From NCBI GenBank assembly GCA_965261585.1, contig CBDHDN010000083.1:1-47766 (forward strand): a stretch of 47,766 bases of DNA. Direction: 5' to 3'. The notes beneath the pieces are model-generated. The model had not been told where the DNA came from. It was given only the letters and a program-made list of their open reading frames with translations, and searched no databases. The position numbers and the translations under genes were made by a program. This document shows positions 26,454 to 35,865 of this stretch, one piece after another (position 1 is the first letter of the stretch; each line of letters begins with the position of its first letter). The DNA comes from CBDHDN01 sp965261585. GTDB taxonomy: Bacteria > Pseudomonadota > Alphaproteobacteria > UBA6615.

Positions 26454-27815
26454 TCAGAGTTGAATACGCGCCTCTCTGTTCCGCGAACCCTGGATGATGC
26501 GGTCCAAGATCATGGCGCAGAAGGCGATCGCGATGCCGGCCAAGACGCCGCGCCCGGTCTCGACATGCTGGAGCGAGAACAACACCTCATAGCCCAAGCC
26601 GCCGGCACCGATCAATGCGGCGACCACCACCATCGACAAGCTCATCATGATTGTCTGATTGATGCCGGCCATGATGGACGGAACGGCCAACGGCAATTGC
26701 ACCTTGAACAGGAGTTGCCGCGGACTGGCGCCGAAGGCGAGCGCCGCCTCGACGACTTGCGACGGTACCTGGCGGATGCCCAGCGTGGTCAACCGGATCA
26801 TCGGCGGCATGGCAAAGATCACCGTCGCCATCACGCCGGGCGGCTTGCCGATCGAGAAGAATGCGATGGCCGGTATGAGATAGACGAAGCTCGGCACTGT
26901 CTGCATGAAGTCGAGAACCGGCTTGGCGATCGCCTCGACCCGTTCGCTTCTCGCTGTCCAGATGCCAAACGGCAGGCCGATCAGAATGCAGATGAATACC
27001 GATGCGCCAACCAGCGCGATCGTGCTCATCGCCATCTCCCAGAAGCCGAAGAACCCCAGGTAGGCAAGCGCGGCGCCGGTGAAGATTGCGACCCGCTGGC
27101 CGGCGACCCGCCACGCGATGATCAACAACACCACCGCCATGACAGGCCACGGCGTGCCGACGAACACGAGCTCCAGCAGGTTGAGGACCGCGCGAATGCC
27201 GGCGGTGATCGAGTCGAAGCCCGATTCCAGGTTGATCGTCAGCCAGTCGACGGCGGCGTCAATCGTGCGCGCCGTCGTCAGCGCGATCTTGCGCGACGTC
27301 GGAAACTCCGCCAGGTACTCGGGAACCCTTAGACCACCGAACCGGTAGACCATCAGCGGATAAATGAAGACCATGAGCACGACCCCGGCCGCGGCCTTGG
27401 CCGCGCTTAGTCCGTTGCTCAGATTCTGGTTGATGCGCCACCGCGCATACTGGCGCTGATAGGCCCAATTGCCGATCAGGCCGATGACGAGGCCGATCAC
27501 GACGACAAACGCCAGGCCGACCAGCACTGCGCTACCATCGGCGCCTTCGTCATTTGCCCACAGCCCACGGGCAATCGTGATCAGGGCCAGGAACTGCAAC
27601 ACGGCGCCGACCCAGAACAGCCACCAAACACCCCGCGCAGCCGCCCATATGGGGCCAAGCACGGCCGCCGCCCAATTGACCGAAAGGGTGCCTTCGGACA
27701 TTCGCTCGAACTGCCGCGCGTAGTAATCGGCGTTGCTCCCGACGAAAGTCGCACACAAGTCCCGCGGCTCGTGGTCAAGCCCAGTGAACGCCGGCGCTTG
27801 TGCTTCGGTGGTCAT
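26454..27815 (-). CDS. Betaine-type ABC transporter permease with an extra N-terminal membrane domain
   Basis: A 453-aa permease. The C-terminal half is the ProW/OpuAB permease core: NIHxx-like TRSERVEAIAKPVLDFMQTV, PSFVYLIPAIAFFSIGKPPG, and the EAA loop EAALAFGASPRQLLFKVQLP. The first about 150 residues are unusual for ProW: a soluble stretch (CATFVGSNADYYARQFERM) followed by NWAAAVLGPIWAAARGVWWLF, which resembles DUF2628-type W-rich membrane segments. ProW itself has a long N-terminal extension, but not this one. The gene overlaps the ATPase stop by four bases (ATGA), so the two are translationally coupled. Confidence 0.88.
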   Translation of the reverse strand: MTTEAQAPAFTGLDHEPRDLCATFVGSNADYYARQFERMSEGTLSVNWAAAVLGPIWAAARGVWWLFWVGAVLQFLALITIARGLWANDEGADGSAVLVGLAFVVVIGLVIGLIGNWAYQRQYARWRINQNLSNGLSAAKAAAGVVLMVFIYPLMVYRFGGLRVPEYLAEFPTSRKIALTTARTIDAAVDWLTINLESGFDSITAGIRAVLNLLELVFVGTPWPVMAVVLLIIAWRVAGQRVAIFTGAALAYLGFFGFWEMAMSTIALVGASVFICILIGLPFGIWTARSERVEAIAKPVLDFMQTVPSFVYLIPAIAFFSIGKPPGVMATVIFAMPPMIRLTTLGIRQVPSQVVEAALAFGASPRQLLFKVQLPLAVPSIMAGINQTIMMSLSMVVVAALIGAGGLGYEVLFSLQHVETGRGVLAGIAIAFCAMILDRIIQGSRNREARIQL

Positions 27816-28861
27816 GACAGCTCGCCTCCTTGTATGCCGCGAAGCAGCGCCCGCCGTGTAACGATGCCGACCGGCCGATCGTCTTCGGTCACGATGATCG
27901 GCTTGTCGGTTTCCACGGCCAGGTCGATCAGCTGGTCGAGATCGGCATTCTCGTCGGTCGTCGGGCAGTCCGAAAGATCTGCGCCGTTCCTCGCGCGATA
28001 GGCCTCGATCGGCTCCATCACGGTGTGGGCGAAGACCAGCTTCAGCCGCGAGATGCCGCGGACGAAATCGGCGACATAGTCGTCCGCGGGGTGGGTGATG
28101 ATGTGCTCTGGCGTGCCGATCTGAACCAGCCTGCCATCCTTCATGATGGCGATCCGATGGCCCAGGCGGATGGCTTCGTCGAGGTCATGGGTGATGAACA
28201 GCGTCGTCTTGTTCATGACCTTGGAGAGCTCGAGAAACTGGTCCTGCAGCTGGCGCCGGATCAACGGATCGAGGGCGCTGAACGGCTCGTCCATCAATAG
28301 AATATCCGGATCCGCCGCGAGTGCGCGCGCCAGGCCGACGCGCTGCTGCATGCCGCCGGAGAGCTCACTCGGATACCGCTCGCCCCAGCCATCGAGGTGC
28401 ACCAGTTTCAGCTTCTCCTGTGCGACCCCCCGGCGTTTTTCCTTGTGGACGTTGCGGACCTCAAGCCCGAACGCAACGTTGTCGAGCACGGTGCGGTGGG
28501 GAAACAGGGCCATGTTCTGGAAGACCATGCCGATCTTCTCGGCCCTGATCTGGCGCAACTCCTCCTGCGTCCTCTCGTTGATATCGTCGCCGTTTATCCG
28601 GATTACGCCGGCGGTCGGCTCGATAAGCCGGTTGATATGTCGAACCAACGTCGACTTGCCGCTGCCCGACAGCCCCATGATGCAGAAGATCTCGCCGCGT
28701 TCGACGGAGAACGTGGCGTCAGCCACGCCGACGATACAGTCAAACTGCTCGAGGATCTCGTTCTTGGTCAGTCCATCGGATCGCGCGGCCGCGATGGCTT
28801 CGTCGAAGCGCTGGCCGAAGACCTTCCAAACAGCCTGGCATTCAATGACGGCTTCGGTCAT
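27812..28861 (-). CDS. Betaine-type ABC transporter ATPase with CBS domain (ProV/OpuAA-like)
   Basis: A 349-aa ATPase. MTEAVIECQAVWKVFGQRFD is the ProV-type start, then Walker A GLSGSGKSTLVRH, Q-loop VFQNMALFPHRTV, signature LSGGMQQRVGLARAL, Walker B ILLMDEPFSALDP and switch His FITHDLDEA. The C-terminus holds a CBS-like part (DKPIIVTEDDRPVGIVTRRA), which in OpuA senses ionic strength or c-di-AMP. The in-frame extension up to 29014 shows no homology, so I used ATG 28861. First gene of the minus-strand importer operon; its promoter should lie in 28862-29157. Confidence 0.93.
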   Translation of the reverse strand: MTEAVIECQAVWKVFGQRFDEAIAAARSDGLTKNEILEQFDCIVGVADATFSVERGEIFCIMGLSGSGKSTLVRHINRLIEPTAGVIRINGDDINERTQEELRQIRAEKIGMVFQNMALFPHRTVLDNVAFGLEVRNVHKEKRRGVAQEKLKLVHLDGWGERYPSELSGGMQQRVGLARALAADPDILLMDEPFSALDPLIRRQLQDQFLELSKVMNKTTLFITHDLDEAIRLGHRIAIMKDGRLVQIGTPEHIITHPADDYVADFVRGISRLKLVFAHTVMEPIEAYRARNGADLSDCPTTDENADLDQLIDLAVETDKPIIVTEDDRPVGIVTRRALLRGIQGGELS

Positions 28862-29157
28862 GACCCTCCCGGCGCCAGAGCAATTTCTTGCGCCCCTGCG
28901 ACACGACAATGTCGCCGATTGCCGCCACCAATCAGTAGGGAATTTGCGAGTGCGAAACGGGTTCGCCGGCAGCAGCACCCATGGCCGGTCAAGCGATTCC
29001 TGCGTTGCCGGCATTCCACGATATTTTGTTGCTCTATGCTACGTGGCCCAGCCAGTTGTGGCAACGGGTTTGCGGGCCACGCGTTGGAGTGGTCGTGGAG
29101 CCAGCGGTCGAGGACCGTGCAGGCCCCTACATGCAAACACGGCTTACGGTTCACGCT
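28862..29157. other. Intergenic region upstream of the betaine-type operon
   Basis: About 296 bases without a supported gene. It should contain the promoter of the importer operon and the former 3' side of the LysR remnant. I see no strong hairpin, repeat or convincing -35/-10 pair. Confidence 0.5.
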
Positions 29158-29790
29158 CTAGACGAGCGGCCGCGCCGCCAGGTGCTGCAGCAGCATCGGC
29201 AGCGGCGAGTTGGCCGGCGGGGGTTGGTCGCGGCGGACGATCGTCACGGGCACGTCGCAGCTCGGCTCCAGGGGCAGCATGACGAGCTGTCCCAGCGCCA
29301 CCTCGTTCGCGGCGGCCGCTCGTGGCAGGATCGCGATGCCGGCATTGGCCCGGACCATCAGCTTGATCGTGCCGATCGCATCGGCGACCGCGGCGATGTT
29401 TGGCCGGGCGCCGTGGTCGGCGAAGATCGACCGGATGTACTGGCCATAGCCGACATCGAGTTCGTGCATGATCAGGCGCTCGTCGGCGACGTCGACGAGC
29501 GCGACGGGCCGGCCGGCCGCGGCCAGGGCATGGGCCGGCGGGACGCAGACGGCCAGCGGCATGACGCCCAGACGCTGGCGCACCAGGTTGGGCGGCACGC
29601 TGCGCGGATCGGCCTCGATCGCCAGGCCGAGGTCGAGCCGTTCCTCGTGGACGAGCCGCTGCACGCGACGCGTCGTCGCCGTCACCACCTCGATCTGGGT
29701 GGTCGGCAGGACCGACGTGAGCGGGCGGCACGCTGTTATCGCTGCGATGCCGAGACCGGCTCGGCGGACTACTCCGTGCAACATCGCGAG
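29158..29790 (-). pseudogene. LysR-family regulator remnant lacking the DNA-binding domain
   Basis: Only the periplasmic-binding-like effector domain of a LysR regulator is present: QIEVVTATTRRVQRLVHEERL, DLGLAIEADP, ADERLIMHELDVGYGQYIRSIFA, and IKLMVRANAGIAILPRAAA. The winged HTH of about 80 residues that should precede it is missing, because the region immediately upstream is the start of the divergent FMN protein at 29803. The in-frame Met at 29829 lies inside that gene and has no family support. The protein cannot bind DNA as encoded; a deletion has probably joined two loci. Confidence 0.75.
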
Positions 29791-29802
29791 GATATTTTCT
29801 CC

Positions 29803-30804
29803 ATGGCACGGACGGACCCGGCGGATCACCGCAAGAACCTGGCGATGTTGAGCCGGCGCATCGAGCCACGGCAGAACCCGTTCCCCGACGGCCGCCCGGC
29901 GACCCTCGATGACCTCGTCTTCCTGCCGGCGAATTTGTCCCGGCTGGTGATCGACCCCTACCGCGAGGCCTGCAAGATCAGTATCGATCTAGCCGGCAGG
30001 CTCGAGCTCGCGCAGCCGTTTCTGGTGACGGGCTTCGACGCGGCGCCGCGTGAGGTGCGCACGGCGGTGGCGCGCGGCCTTGTCGACAGTCGGTGCCCCT
30101 ATGTCGGGCGCCGGCGGATCGCCGACGACGTCGCTTGGCTGCAGCTCGTCGGCCGCGATGGTGACCCGCCGAGCGCCGCCGCGGCCGGGCTGATTCACGT
30201 CGTCGAGGATCGGCCGACCGCCGTGGCGGCCCGGCGCCTGAGTGCCGATCAGCTGTTGGGTCTCGCCGTGTCGTCGACGGAGGCGCTCGCGGAGGCCATT
30301 CCCTACGCGCTCGAGCACGGCCATGACGTGATGCTGCTCGATGGTAGCGGCGGGCTGAATCGGCCGTGGCCGGAGCTCGCCGGCGCGCCCGATTTGACGA
30401 TGCTGCGCAACGCGGTCGACATTCTGCGCGGCCTCGGCCGCGAGGAGGAGATCGACCTCGTGTATTTCGGCGGCATCCGCTCAGGCACCGATGCGGCAAA
30501 GGTCCTGGCGCTGGGGACGGTCGCCGTCGTCGTTGGCTTGCCGGTCGGGCTTGCGGCGGGCGGCGCGATCACCGACGATCATGAACTTGCGTTCGCTCCG
30601 GATTACACCGAGGAAGACCGCCGCCAGGCCGTGGTGAATATCCTAAAGGCGAGCGCCGGTGAAGCGTCGATGATGGCGCGATGCACGGGCAAGACCAATC
30701 TCCACAACCTCGAGCCCGAGGATCTGCGCGCCATTACGTTGGCCACGGCGGCGGCGAGCGGCGTGCCGCTCGTCGGGCGGGGCCGCGTCGGCCAGCAGCG
30801 GTGA
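29803..30804 (+). CDS. FMN-binding glutamate-synthase-like protein
   Basis: A 333-aa protein of the glutamate synthase / GlxD / methylglutamate synthase (MgsC) family. N-terminal LDDLVFLPANLSRLVIDPYR aligns with the start of that domain. The FMN/phosphate-binding end of the TIM barrel is clear: IDLVYFGGIRSGTDAAKVLA, LGTVAVVVGLPVGLAAGG, EASMMARCTGKTNLHNLEPE, and DLRAITLATAAASGVPLVG. It is about 100 residues shorter than GlxD-type proteins and lacks the central block with the GMSFGALS motif, so it may be a distinct subfamily. Its nearness to a GmaS-like gene suggests methylated-amine or amide nitrogen handling. ATG 29803. Confidence 0.75.
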   Translation: MARTDPADHRKNLAMLSRRIEPRQNPFPDGRPATLDDLVFLPANLSRLVIDPYREACKISIDLAGRLELAQPFLVTGFDAAPREVRTAVARGLVDSRCPYVGRRRIADDVAWLQLVGRDGDPPSAAAAGLIHVVEDRPTAVAARRLSADQLLGLAVSSTEALAEAIPYALEHGHDVMLLDGSGGLNRPWPELAGAPDLTMLRNAVDILRGLGREEEIDLVYFGGIRSGTDAAKVLALGTVAVVVGLPVGLAAGGAITDDHELAFAPDYTEEDRRQAVVNILKASAGEASMMARCTGKTNLHNLEPEDLRAITLATAAASGVPLVGRGRVGQQR

Positions 30805-30915
30805 TCGGTCCCTGCCTCTACCCTCCAAGGATACATTCGCCGTCTTGTTTGAGGAGGGCCGTCGCGGTACGTCGCGGATGATGTCTGCTGACACGCAACG
30901 CTCGGGAGACGAGCG

Positions 30916-32190
30916 ATGGCCGACCTACCTGGCGGTCTGACCGACGCGGCGTGCCGAAGTCACGCCTTGGAGATCATGACAAGGATCGAGACCCTTGCCG
31001 CGGTCTCCGAAGACGACGCGGGCCTGACGCGGGTCTTCGCTTCGGCGGAGCAGCGCCGGGCGAGCGACCTCGTCCTGGACTGGATGCGCCAAGCCGGCAT
31101 GACGGCGCGGGAGGACGCGATCGGCAACGTGGTCGGGCGCTACGAGGGCGATGCGCCCGGTCTGCCGTGCGTCGTGTTTGGCTCGCACCTCGATTCGGTC
31201 CGCGATGCCGGCAAGTACGATGGGCCGCTGGGGGTCCTGACCCCGATCGCCTGTGTCGCGGCCCTGCGCGAGGCCGCAATCCGACTGCCGTTCGCGGTCG
31301 AGGTCGTCGGCTTCGCTGATGAGGAGGGCGTGCGTTTTCAATCGACGCTGCTCGGCAGCCGGGCTGTCGCCGGGACGTTCGACGTTGCGCTGCTTGATCG
31401 CGTCGACGCCGCGGGCAAGACCATGGCGCAGGCGATCCGGGACTATGGCCTCGATCCGGACCGCATCGGCGAGGCGGCGCGGCGCCCGGAGGACGTCCTG
31501 GCGTATGTCGAATACCATATCGAGCAAGGGCCCGTGCTGGAGGCCGATGGCCTCCCCGTCGGTGTCGTAACCGCCATCAGCGGCCAGACCCGACTGTCCG
31601 TCGAACTCACAGGCACCGCCGGGCATGCCGGCACGGTCCCGATGAGGCTGCGCCGGGATGCGCTGTGCGGCGCGGCCGAGCCCACGCTGGCCCTGGAAGA
31701 GATCTGCCGGAAGACCGAGGACGCTGTCGGCACCGTCGGCCGGGTCGAGGTGTCGCCCGGCGCGGCGAACGTCATCGCCGGATCGGTAGTGTTCACCGTC
31801 GACGTCCGCACGCCGCGCGACGATACCCGCACGGCCACCGTCGCGACATTCCGTCGCCGGCTGGACGAAATTTGCCGGCGCCGGCAACTGACGGCGCGCG
31901 TCGAGACGGTCTTCGACAGTCCCTCTTGCGCATGTGCGGCCTGGATCCAGGACCAGCTTGGTGCCGCCGTGGTCGCCGAGGGCTATGCGCTGCACCGTTT
32001 GTCGCGCGGGGCCGGACACGACGGCATGGCGATGATCGATCTGACCGACATCGGCATGCTGTTCCTGCGCTGCGAGGGCGGGATCAGCCACAATCCGGCA
32101 GAGGCGATCACGCCGGCCGATGGCGAAACGGGCCTGCGCGTTCTGCTTCGCTTCATGCTCGACTTTCGCGGACGCAGTGAGAGGCCATGA
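30916..32190 (+). CDS. Zn-dependent amidohydrolase (AllC / N-carbamoyl-amino-acid hydrolase type)
   Basis: A 424-aa M20-family hydrolase of the allantoate amidohydrolase / hydantoinase HyuC group, releasing ammonia and CO2 from ureido or carbamoyl compounds. Metal-site motifs: VFGSHLDSVRDAGKYDGPLG (His, Asp), FADEEGVRFQSTLLGSR (Glu pair), VEYHIEQGPVLE (His), the dimerisation TAGHAGTVPM, LSRGAGHDGMAMI, and GGISHNPAEAI (His). GGAGA precedes ATG 30916. It faces the XRE regulator tail to tail with a 13-base gap. It fits the nitrogen-salvage theme of this stretch. Confidence 0.92.
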   Translation: MADLPGGLTDAACRSHALEIMTRIETLAAVSEDDAGLTRVFASAEQRRASDLVLDWMRQAGMTAREDAIGNVVGRYEGDAPGLPCVVFGSHLDSVRDAGKYDGPLGVLTPIACVAALREAAIRLPFAVEVVGFADEEGVRFQSTLLGSRAVAGTFDVALLDRVDAAGKTMAQAIRDYGLDPDRIGEAARRPEDVLAYVEYHIEQGPVLEADGLPVGVVTAISGQTRLSVELTGTAGHAGTVPMRLRRDALCGAAEPTLALEEICRKTEDAVGTVGRVEVSPGAANVIAGSVVFTVDVRTPRDDTRTATVATFRRRLDEICRRRQLTARVETVFDSPSCACAAWIQDQLGAAVVAEGYALHRLSRGAGHDGMAMIDLTDIGMLFLRCEGGISHNPAEAITPADGETGLRVLLRFMLDFRGRSERP

Positions 32191-32203
32191 CTCATGGGGC
32201 CTG

Positions 32204-32791
32204 CTATTGTCGCCGGGGATAGCTGATGACGGACAGAAAGCGGATCGGCAGCCGCTTCAGATCCTCCGGCCCGTGCAGCGCCACGGCATCGAAGAACAGC
32301 GAATCGCCGGGGCTGAGCTCGTAGCGCTGGCCGCCGTGGCGATAGACCACGACGCCCTCCAGCATGTGGATGAACTCCACGCCGTCGTGCTGGAACAAGG
32401 GGAAGACGAGGTAGGGCTCGACGCCGATGGCCTTGCTCGTCGTGTGGCCAAGCAACTGGTACTGGTGACCCGCGCGCGTGCCGCGCCGTTCGATATGCAG
32501 CCCCTGGCCGGCCTTCACCAGAGTGGCGCTGCGCTGTTCCTCGAACTCGCGAAAGAACGCGGTTACCGGCACCTGGAGCGCCTTCGACAGGCTCTGCAGT
32601 GTCGCCAGAGACGGCGACGTCTGACCGTTTTCGATTTTCGACAGCATGCCAGCGGAAAGACCGGCCCCCGACGCCAGCTCCGCTACGGTCATGTCGAGCT
32701 GCTTGCGCATGGCCCGCACGACCCGACCGATCGAAATCTCCAGTTCACCCTGGTCGGGCTGCCGGGCGTGGGGTTCTTGGAGCTTCACCAC
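32204..32791 (-). CDS. XRE-family regulator with C-terminal cupin
   Basis: A 195-aa repressor/activator. HTH at about residues 20-75 (IGRVVRAMRKQLDMTVAELA, SGAGLSAGMLSKIENGQTSP, SLATLQSLSKALQVPVTAFF). A cupin sensor domain follows (FPLFQHDGVEFIHMLEGVVV, YELSPGDSLFFDAVALHGPE). Regulators of this design often control genes for polyamine, glutamine-synthetase-like or methylamine metabolism. It lies 16 bases downstream of the GmaS/GlnT-like gene on the same strand and is likely in its operon, so autoregulation of that operon is plausible. Confidence 0.93.
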   Translation of the reverse strand: MVKLQEPHARQPDQGELEISIGRVVRAMRKQLDMTVAELASGAGLSAGMLSKIENGQTSPSLATLQSLSKALQVPVTAFFREFEEQRSATLVKAGQGLHIERRGTRAGHQYQLLGHTTSKAIGVEPYLVFPLFQHDGVEFIHMLEGVVVYRHGGQRYELSPGDSLFFDAVALHGPEDLKRLPIRFLSVISYPRRQ

Positions 32792-32807
32792 CCGTGTCCG
32801 CGGCCGT

Positions 32808-34111
32808 CTAGCAGTCGAGCGTATGCTCGTGCTCCCAACGCGTGAAGTGGCGCAGGTAGGCGTTCCACTCCTTCATCTTCAGCTTGACGAAGCTGTCCAC
32901 GAATGCCGCCCCCAGCACGTCCCGCAGCGCCCGGTTCCCGGCGAGCGTCCGCAGCGCGTCGAGCAGGTTCAGCGGCAGCGTTGCGGTGTCGGTCGTATGG
33001 CCATGCGTGTACATGTTGACGTCCAGCCGTTGGCCCGGCGCATGCCCATTGCGCACACCGTCCAGTCCGGCGGCAATGAGCGTAGCGTGGAGTAGGTAGG
33101 GATTGACCGCGTCGTCGGCGAGCCTGACCTCGAACCGGCCGGCCTCCGGGATCCGCACCATATGGGTCCGGTTGTTGCCGCCGTAGGAGATCCTGTTCGG
33201 CGACCACGTCGCCCCGACTCGGTCACCGGGGCGTTGATCCGCTTGTAGCTGTTGACCGTCGGGTTCGTCACGGCGCACAGCGATGCCGCGTGGTGCATGA
33301 TACCGCCGAGCACCTGGTAGGCGAGCGTCGACAGACCGAGCTCACCGTCCCCGTCGGCAAAGAGGTTGGTGTCGCCCGCGGCGTTCCACCACGACATGTG
33401 GGCGTGGCAGCCGTTGCCGGTCAGTCCAGCGAAGGGTTTCGGCATGAACGTCGCCCGCAGCCCGTGCTTCTCGGCAACGCTTTTGACCATGAACTTGTAG
33501 AAGGCATGCCGGTCGGCCGTGCCGAGGGCATCGTCGTAGTCCCAGTTCATCTCGAACTGGCCGTTGGCGTCCTCGTGGTCGTTTTGATAGGCGCCCCAGC
33601 CGAGCGCCAGCATGGCGTCGCAGATTTCGCTGATGACGTCGAAGCGCCGCATCAGGGCTTGTTGGTCGTAGCACGGTTTCGCCTGGGTATCGAAGGTGTC
33701 GGAGATCGCCCCGCCGTCCGGCTCGAGCAGGTGGAACTCGCACTCGACGCCGGTTTTTGGACGGTAGCCGTCCGCAGCCGCGTCCTCCAACACACGCTTG
33801 AGCACGACACGCGGTGCGTGGTCGACGGGGCTGCCGTTCATCACCAGGTCGGCCGCCACCCAAGCGACCTCCAGCCGCCACGGCAGCTGCACCAGGCTTG
33901 CCGGATCGGGCATGGCAAACATGTCGGCATCGGCAGGTGACATATCGAGATGCGCGGCAAAGCCGGCGAACCCGGCGCCGCTTTCCTGCATCGCCCCAAT
34001 CGCCGCAGCCGGCACCAGCTTGGAGCGCTGCACGCCGAACAAATCGGTGAAGCTGATCAGGAAATATTTGACGGCTTGGGTCTTCGCGAAAGCGCTGAGT
34101 TTCTCTGCCAT
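32808..34111 (-). pseudogene. Type III glutamine synthetase / gamma-glutamylmethylamide synthetase-like, one frameshift
   Basis: A GS-family ATP-dependent amide ligase of the GlnT/GmaS type, about 434 aa if repaired. Start MAEKLSAFAKTQAVKYFLIS at ATG 34111. Active-site landmarks: KTGVECEFHLL, YQNDHEDANGQFEMNWDYDD, LTGNGCHAHMSWWNAAGDTN, NPTVNSYKRINAP. The frame breaks after INAPVTESG at about 33211-33215 where one base is missing from a C-run (G-run on the coding strand). It resumes with ATWSPNRISYGGNNRTHMVR and ends WNAYLRHFTRWEHEHTLDC at 32808, a C-terminus characteristic of GmaS. GmaS makes gamma-glutamylmethylamide from glutamate and methylamine; a GlnT role cannot be excluded. Confidence 0.82.
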
Positions 34112-34329
34112 CTTCCTCACCCTGCTCGAGGCCCCGCACGCAGATCGAACCACGTAGGCGGCTGTGGCGAATCCCGGCGATTCAACACATTCATCGTGGC
34201 CTGTCGCTTTGTGTGTGTCGCGTCAAAGTTTAGGCGTCGGCCTGCGCAGGCGCAATGTTCTGGGAATATTTCTTTATTCAGGGGAAACACCGCGGGCCGG
34301 GCTCAGAGTTAGGTTTCGAGAACATTCTG

Positions 34330-35700
34330 AGTTGACCGGTTTATGTACCATATGAGTTGACCGCTTCTGTTGCGGTTTCTGGCCCTGTGGGGAAGTGGTC
34401 GGTCGCGGAGCGGCTGTCCACTTGTCCACAGGGCGCCGGTCGGTCGCGTCGAAGCGGGTCACGCGGCCTCGCGGGTTTGGCTGTCGATCGGTTGGCCATC
34501 GGCGTGGTATCGCGCCAGACATCGCGGTCCATGGAAGACGGCCATTGTGCCGTCGGGGTATTCGTGGACGCGGACCCTGGCCTTGACGTAATGGCGGCGG
34601 TGGCGGCCGGCGGGGATCTGAAGTGCCAGGCGCTTGTAGCGCACCGTGTTGTCGTTTGAGACGGTGCGTTCCTCGTGGATGCACAGGATGTCGTCGAGCG
34701 CGCCGGTGAAGGGGACGAAGGCGGTGCCCTGGTCCTCGCCGGGGTCGCGAAGCGGGCGTTGTGTTGTGGCAGGAAGACCTCCTTGAGGAAGCGGTTGGCC
34801 TCGACCATGTCGGTGATGCCGGCGAGCCTGAGTTCCTGGGGCAGGCGCTTCTGCAAGGTGCCGAACATGCGCTCCGAGCGCCCCCTTGCCTCGGGCGAGT
34901 AGGCCGGGATCAACTCGATGCCGAGCTGCGCCAGGGCGCGGCCGACCTGGGTCGGGGTGTCCTTGTCCACCTTGCCGCCGGCCTCGGGCGTGTTCCAGTA
35001 GTGGCTGGCGCGGTCGGCGTAGAGCGAGCAGAACAGGCCCTTGGCCCGGATCGCCTCGGACACCCCCTGGAAGCTCGACATGGTGCCCTCTTCGGCGACG
35101 AAGAAGGCCGAGTAGATATCGCTGGTCGCATCGTCCATGGTGACGATCAGGTCCCACCATCGACCGGGGACCCACTCGTGGCTCGAGCCGTCCTGGTGCA
35201 ACATCATGCCGGGCAGGGCACGGCGCGGCCGCTTGCGCCGGTGCGCCCCACGCCTGGGCGCCGCGCGCCTGCGCCCATGGGCTTGCAAGCTCAGCCGCAG
35301 CCAGTTGTAGCTGCGCTTGAAGCCGTGATCGGCCACCAGCTTCTCGTGGAAGTGCTTGGCCGTGAAGTCCCAGTAGCGGGTGTCGAACAACTCCAGCACC
35401 CGCGCCACCTCGTCCACCGGCGCGCGCCGCGCCGAGAGGCGGCCCAGGCGGCGGTCGTAGAGACAGTCGGCTCCCTCCGCCTCGTAGCGGTCGCGCCAGC
35501 GCCGGAAGGTGCGCTCCGAGACACCCAGAACCTCCGCCGCCTCCGCCTGGCTCAAGCCACCCCGATGGGTGCGCCCGTAAACCTCCTCGAACTTCATCAA
35601 TCTCAGTCCCTGTACCTGCTCCGTCCAACGCATCGCCTCCCTCCATGGCTTGGAGGCGTTCTAAAACCGGACAGATCATCTGGTACATAAACCGGACATA
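34330..35700 (-). mobile_element. ISNCY-like insertion sequence (ends approximate)
   Basis: The transposase is flanked by related ends: GACCGGTTTATGTACCATAT at 34334-34353 and, inverted, GTCCGGTTTATGTACCAGAT ending at 35697. Each is followed inward by a second TGxCCG-type box, so each end has two transposase-site-like repeats. The exact boundaries and target duplication could not be fixed; the flanks GGGCTCAGAGTTAGG (34299-34313) and GGGCTCAGAGGTAGG (35718-35732) are similar and in direct orientation. Confidence 0.7.
34459..35633 (-). pseudogene. ISNCY-like transposase, frameshifted
   Basis: N-terminal HTH (LSQAEAAEVLGVSERTFRRW) and an integrase core (MMLHQDGSSHEWVPG with the first Asp; LFCSLYADRASHYWNTPEAG; IELIPAYSPEARGRSERMFG with the Glu). 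After LPQHNARFATP the frame changes near 34741, with one C missing from a C-run on the coding strand. It continues GEDQGTAFVPFTGALDDILC to the stop at 34459. The repaired protein is about 391 aa. As written it is probably inactive. Confidence 0.75.
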
Positions 35701-35865
35701 TCGCGTGTTACCGACACGGGCTCAGAGGTAGGGCGACAAGACCCAGCCGGCGGCGTAGAATCATGTGCCACTTCGCATCGCGGCCCGACGCTATCATCGG
35801 CCGGATCACGCTCTGGGTCACTTTGGCGTCGCGACCGGTTGGACCAACGGTTCAGAAGGCACGGC

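Noticed and set aside
28981..30804. A 607-residue plus-strand open frame before the FMN protein
   Set aside because: The part before 29803 is antisense to the LysR remnant and has no homology or codon bias of a gene.
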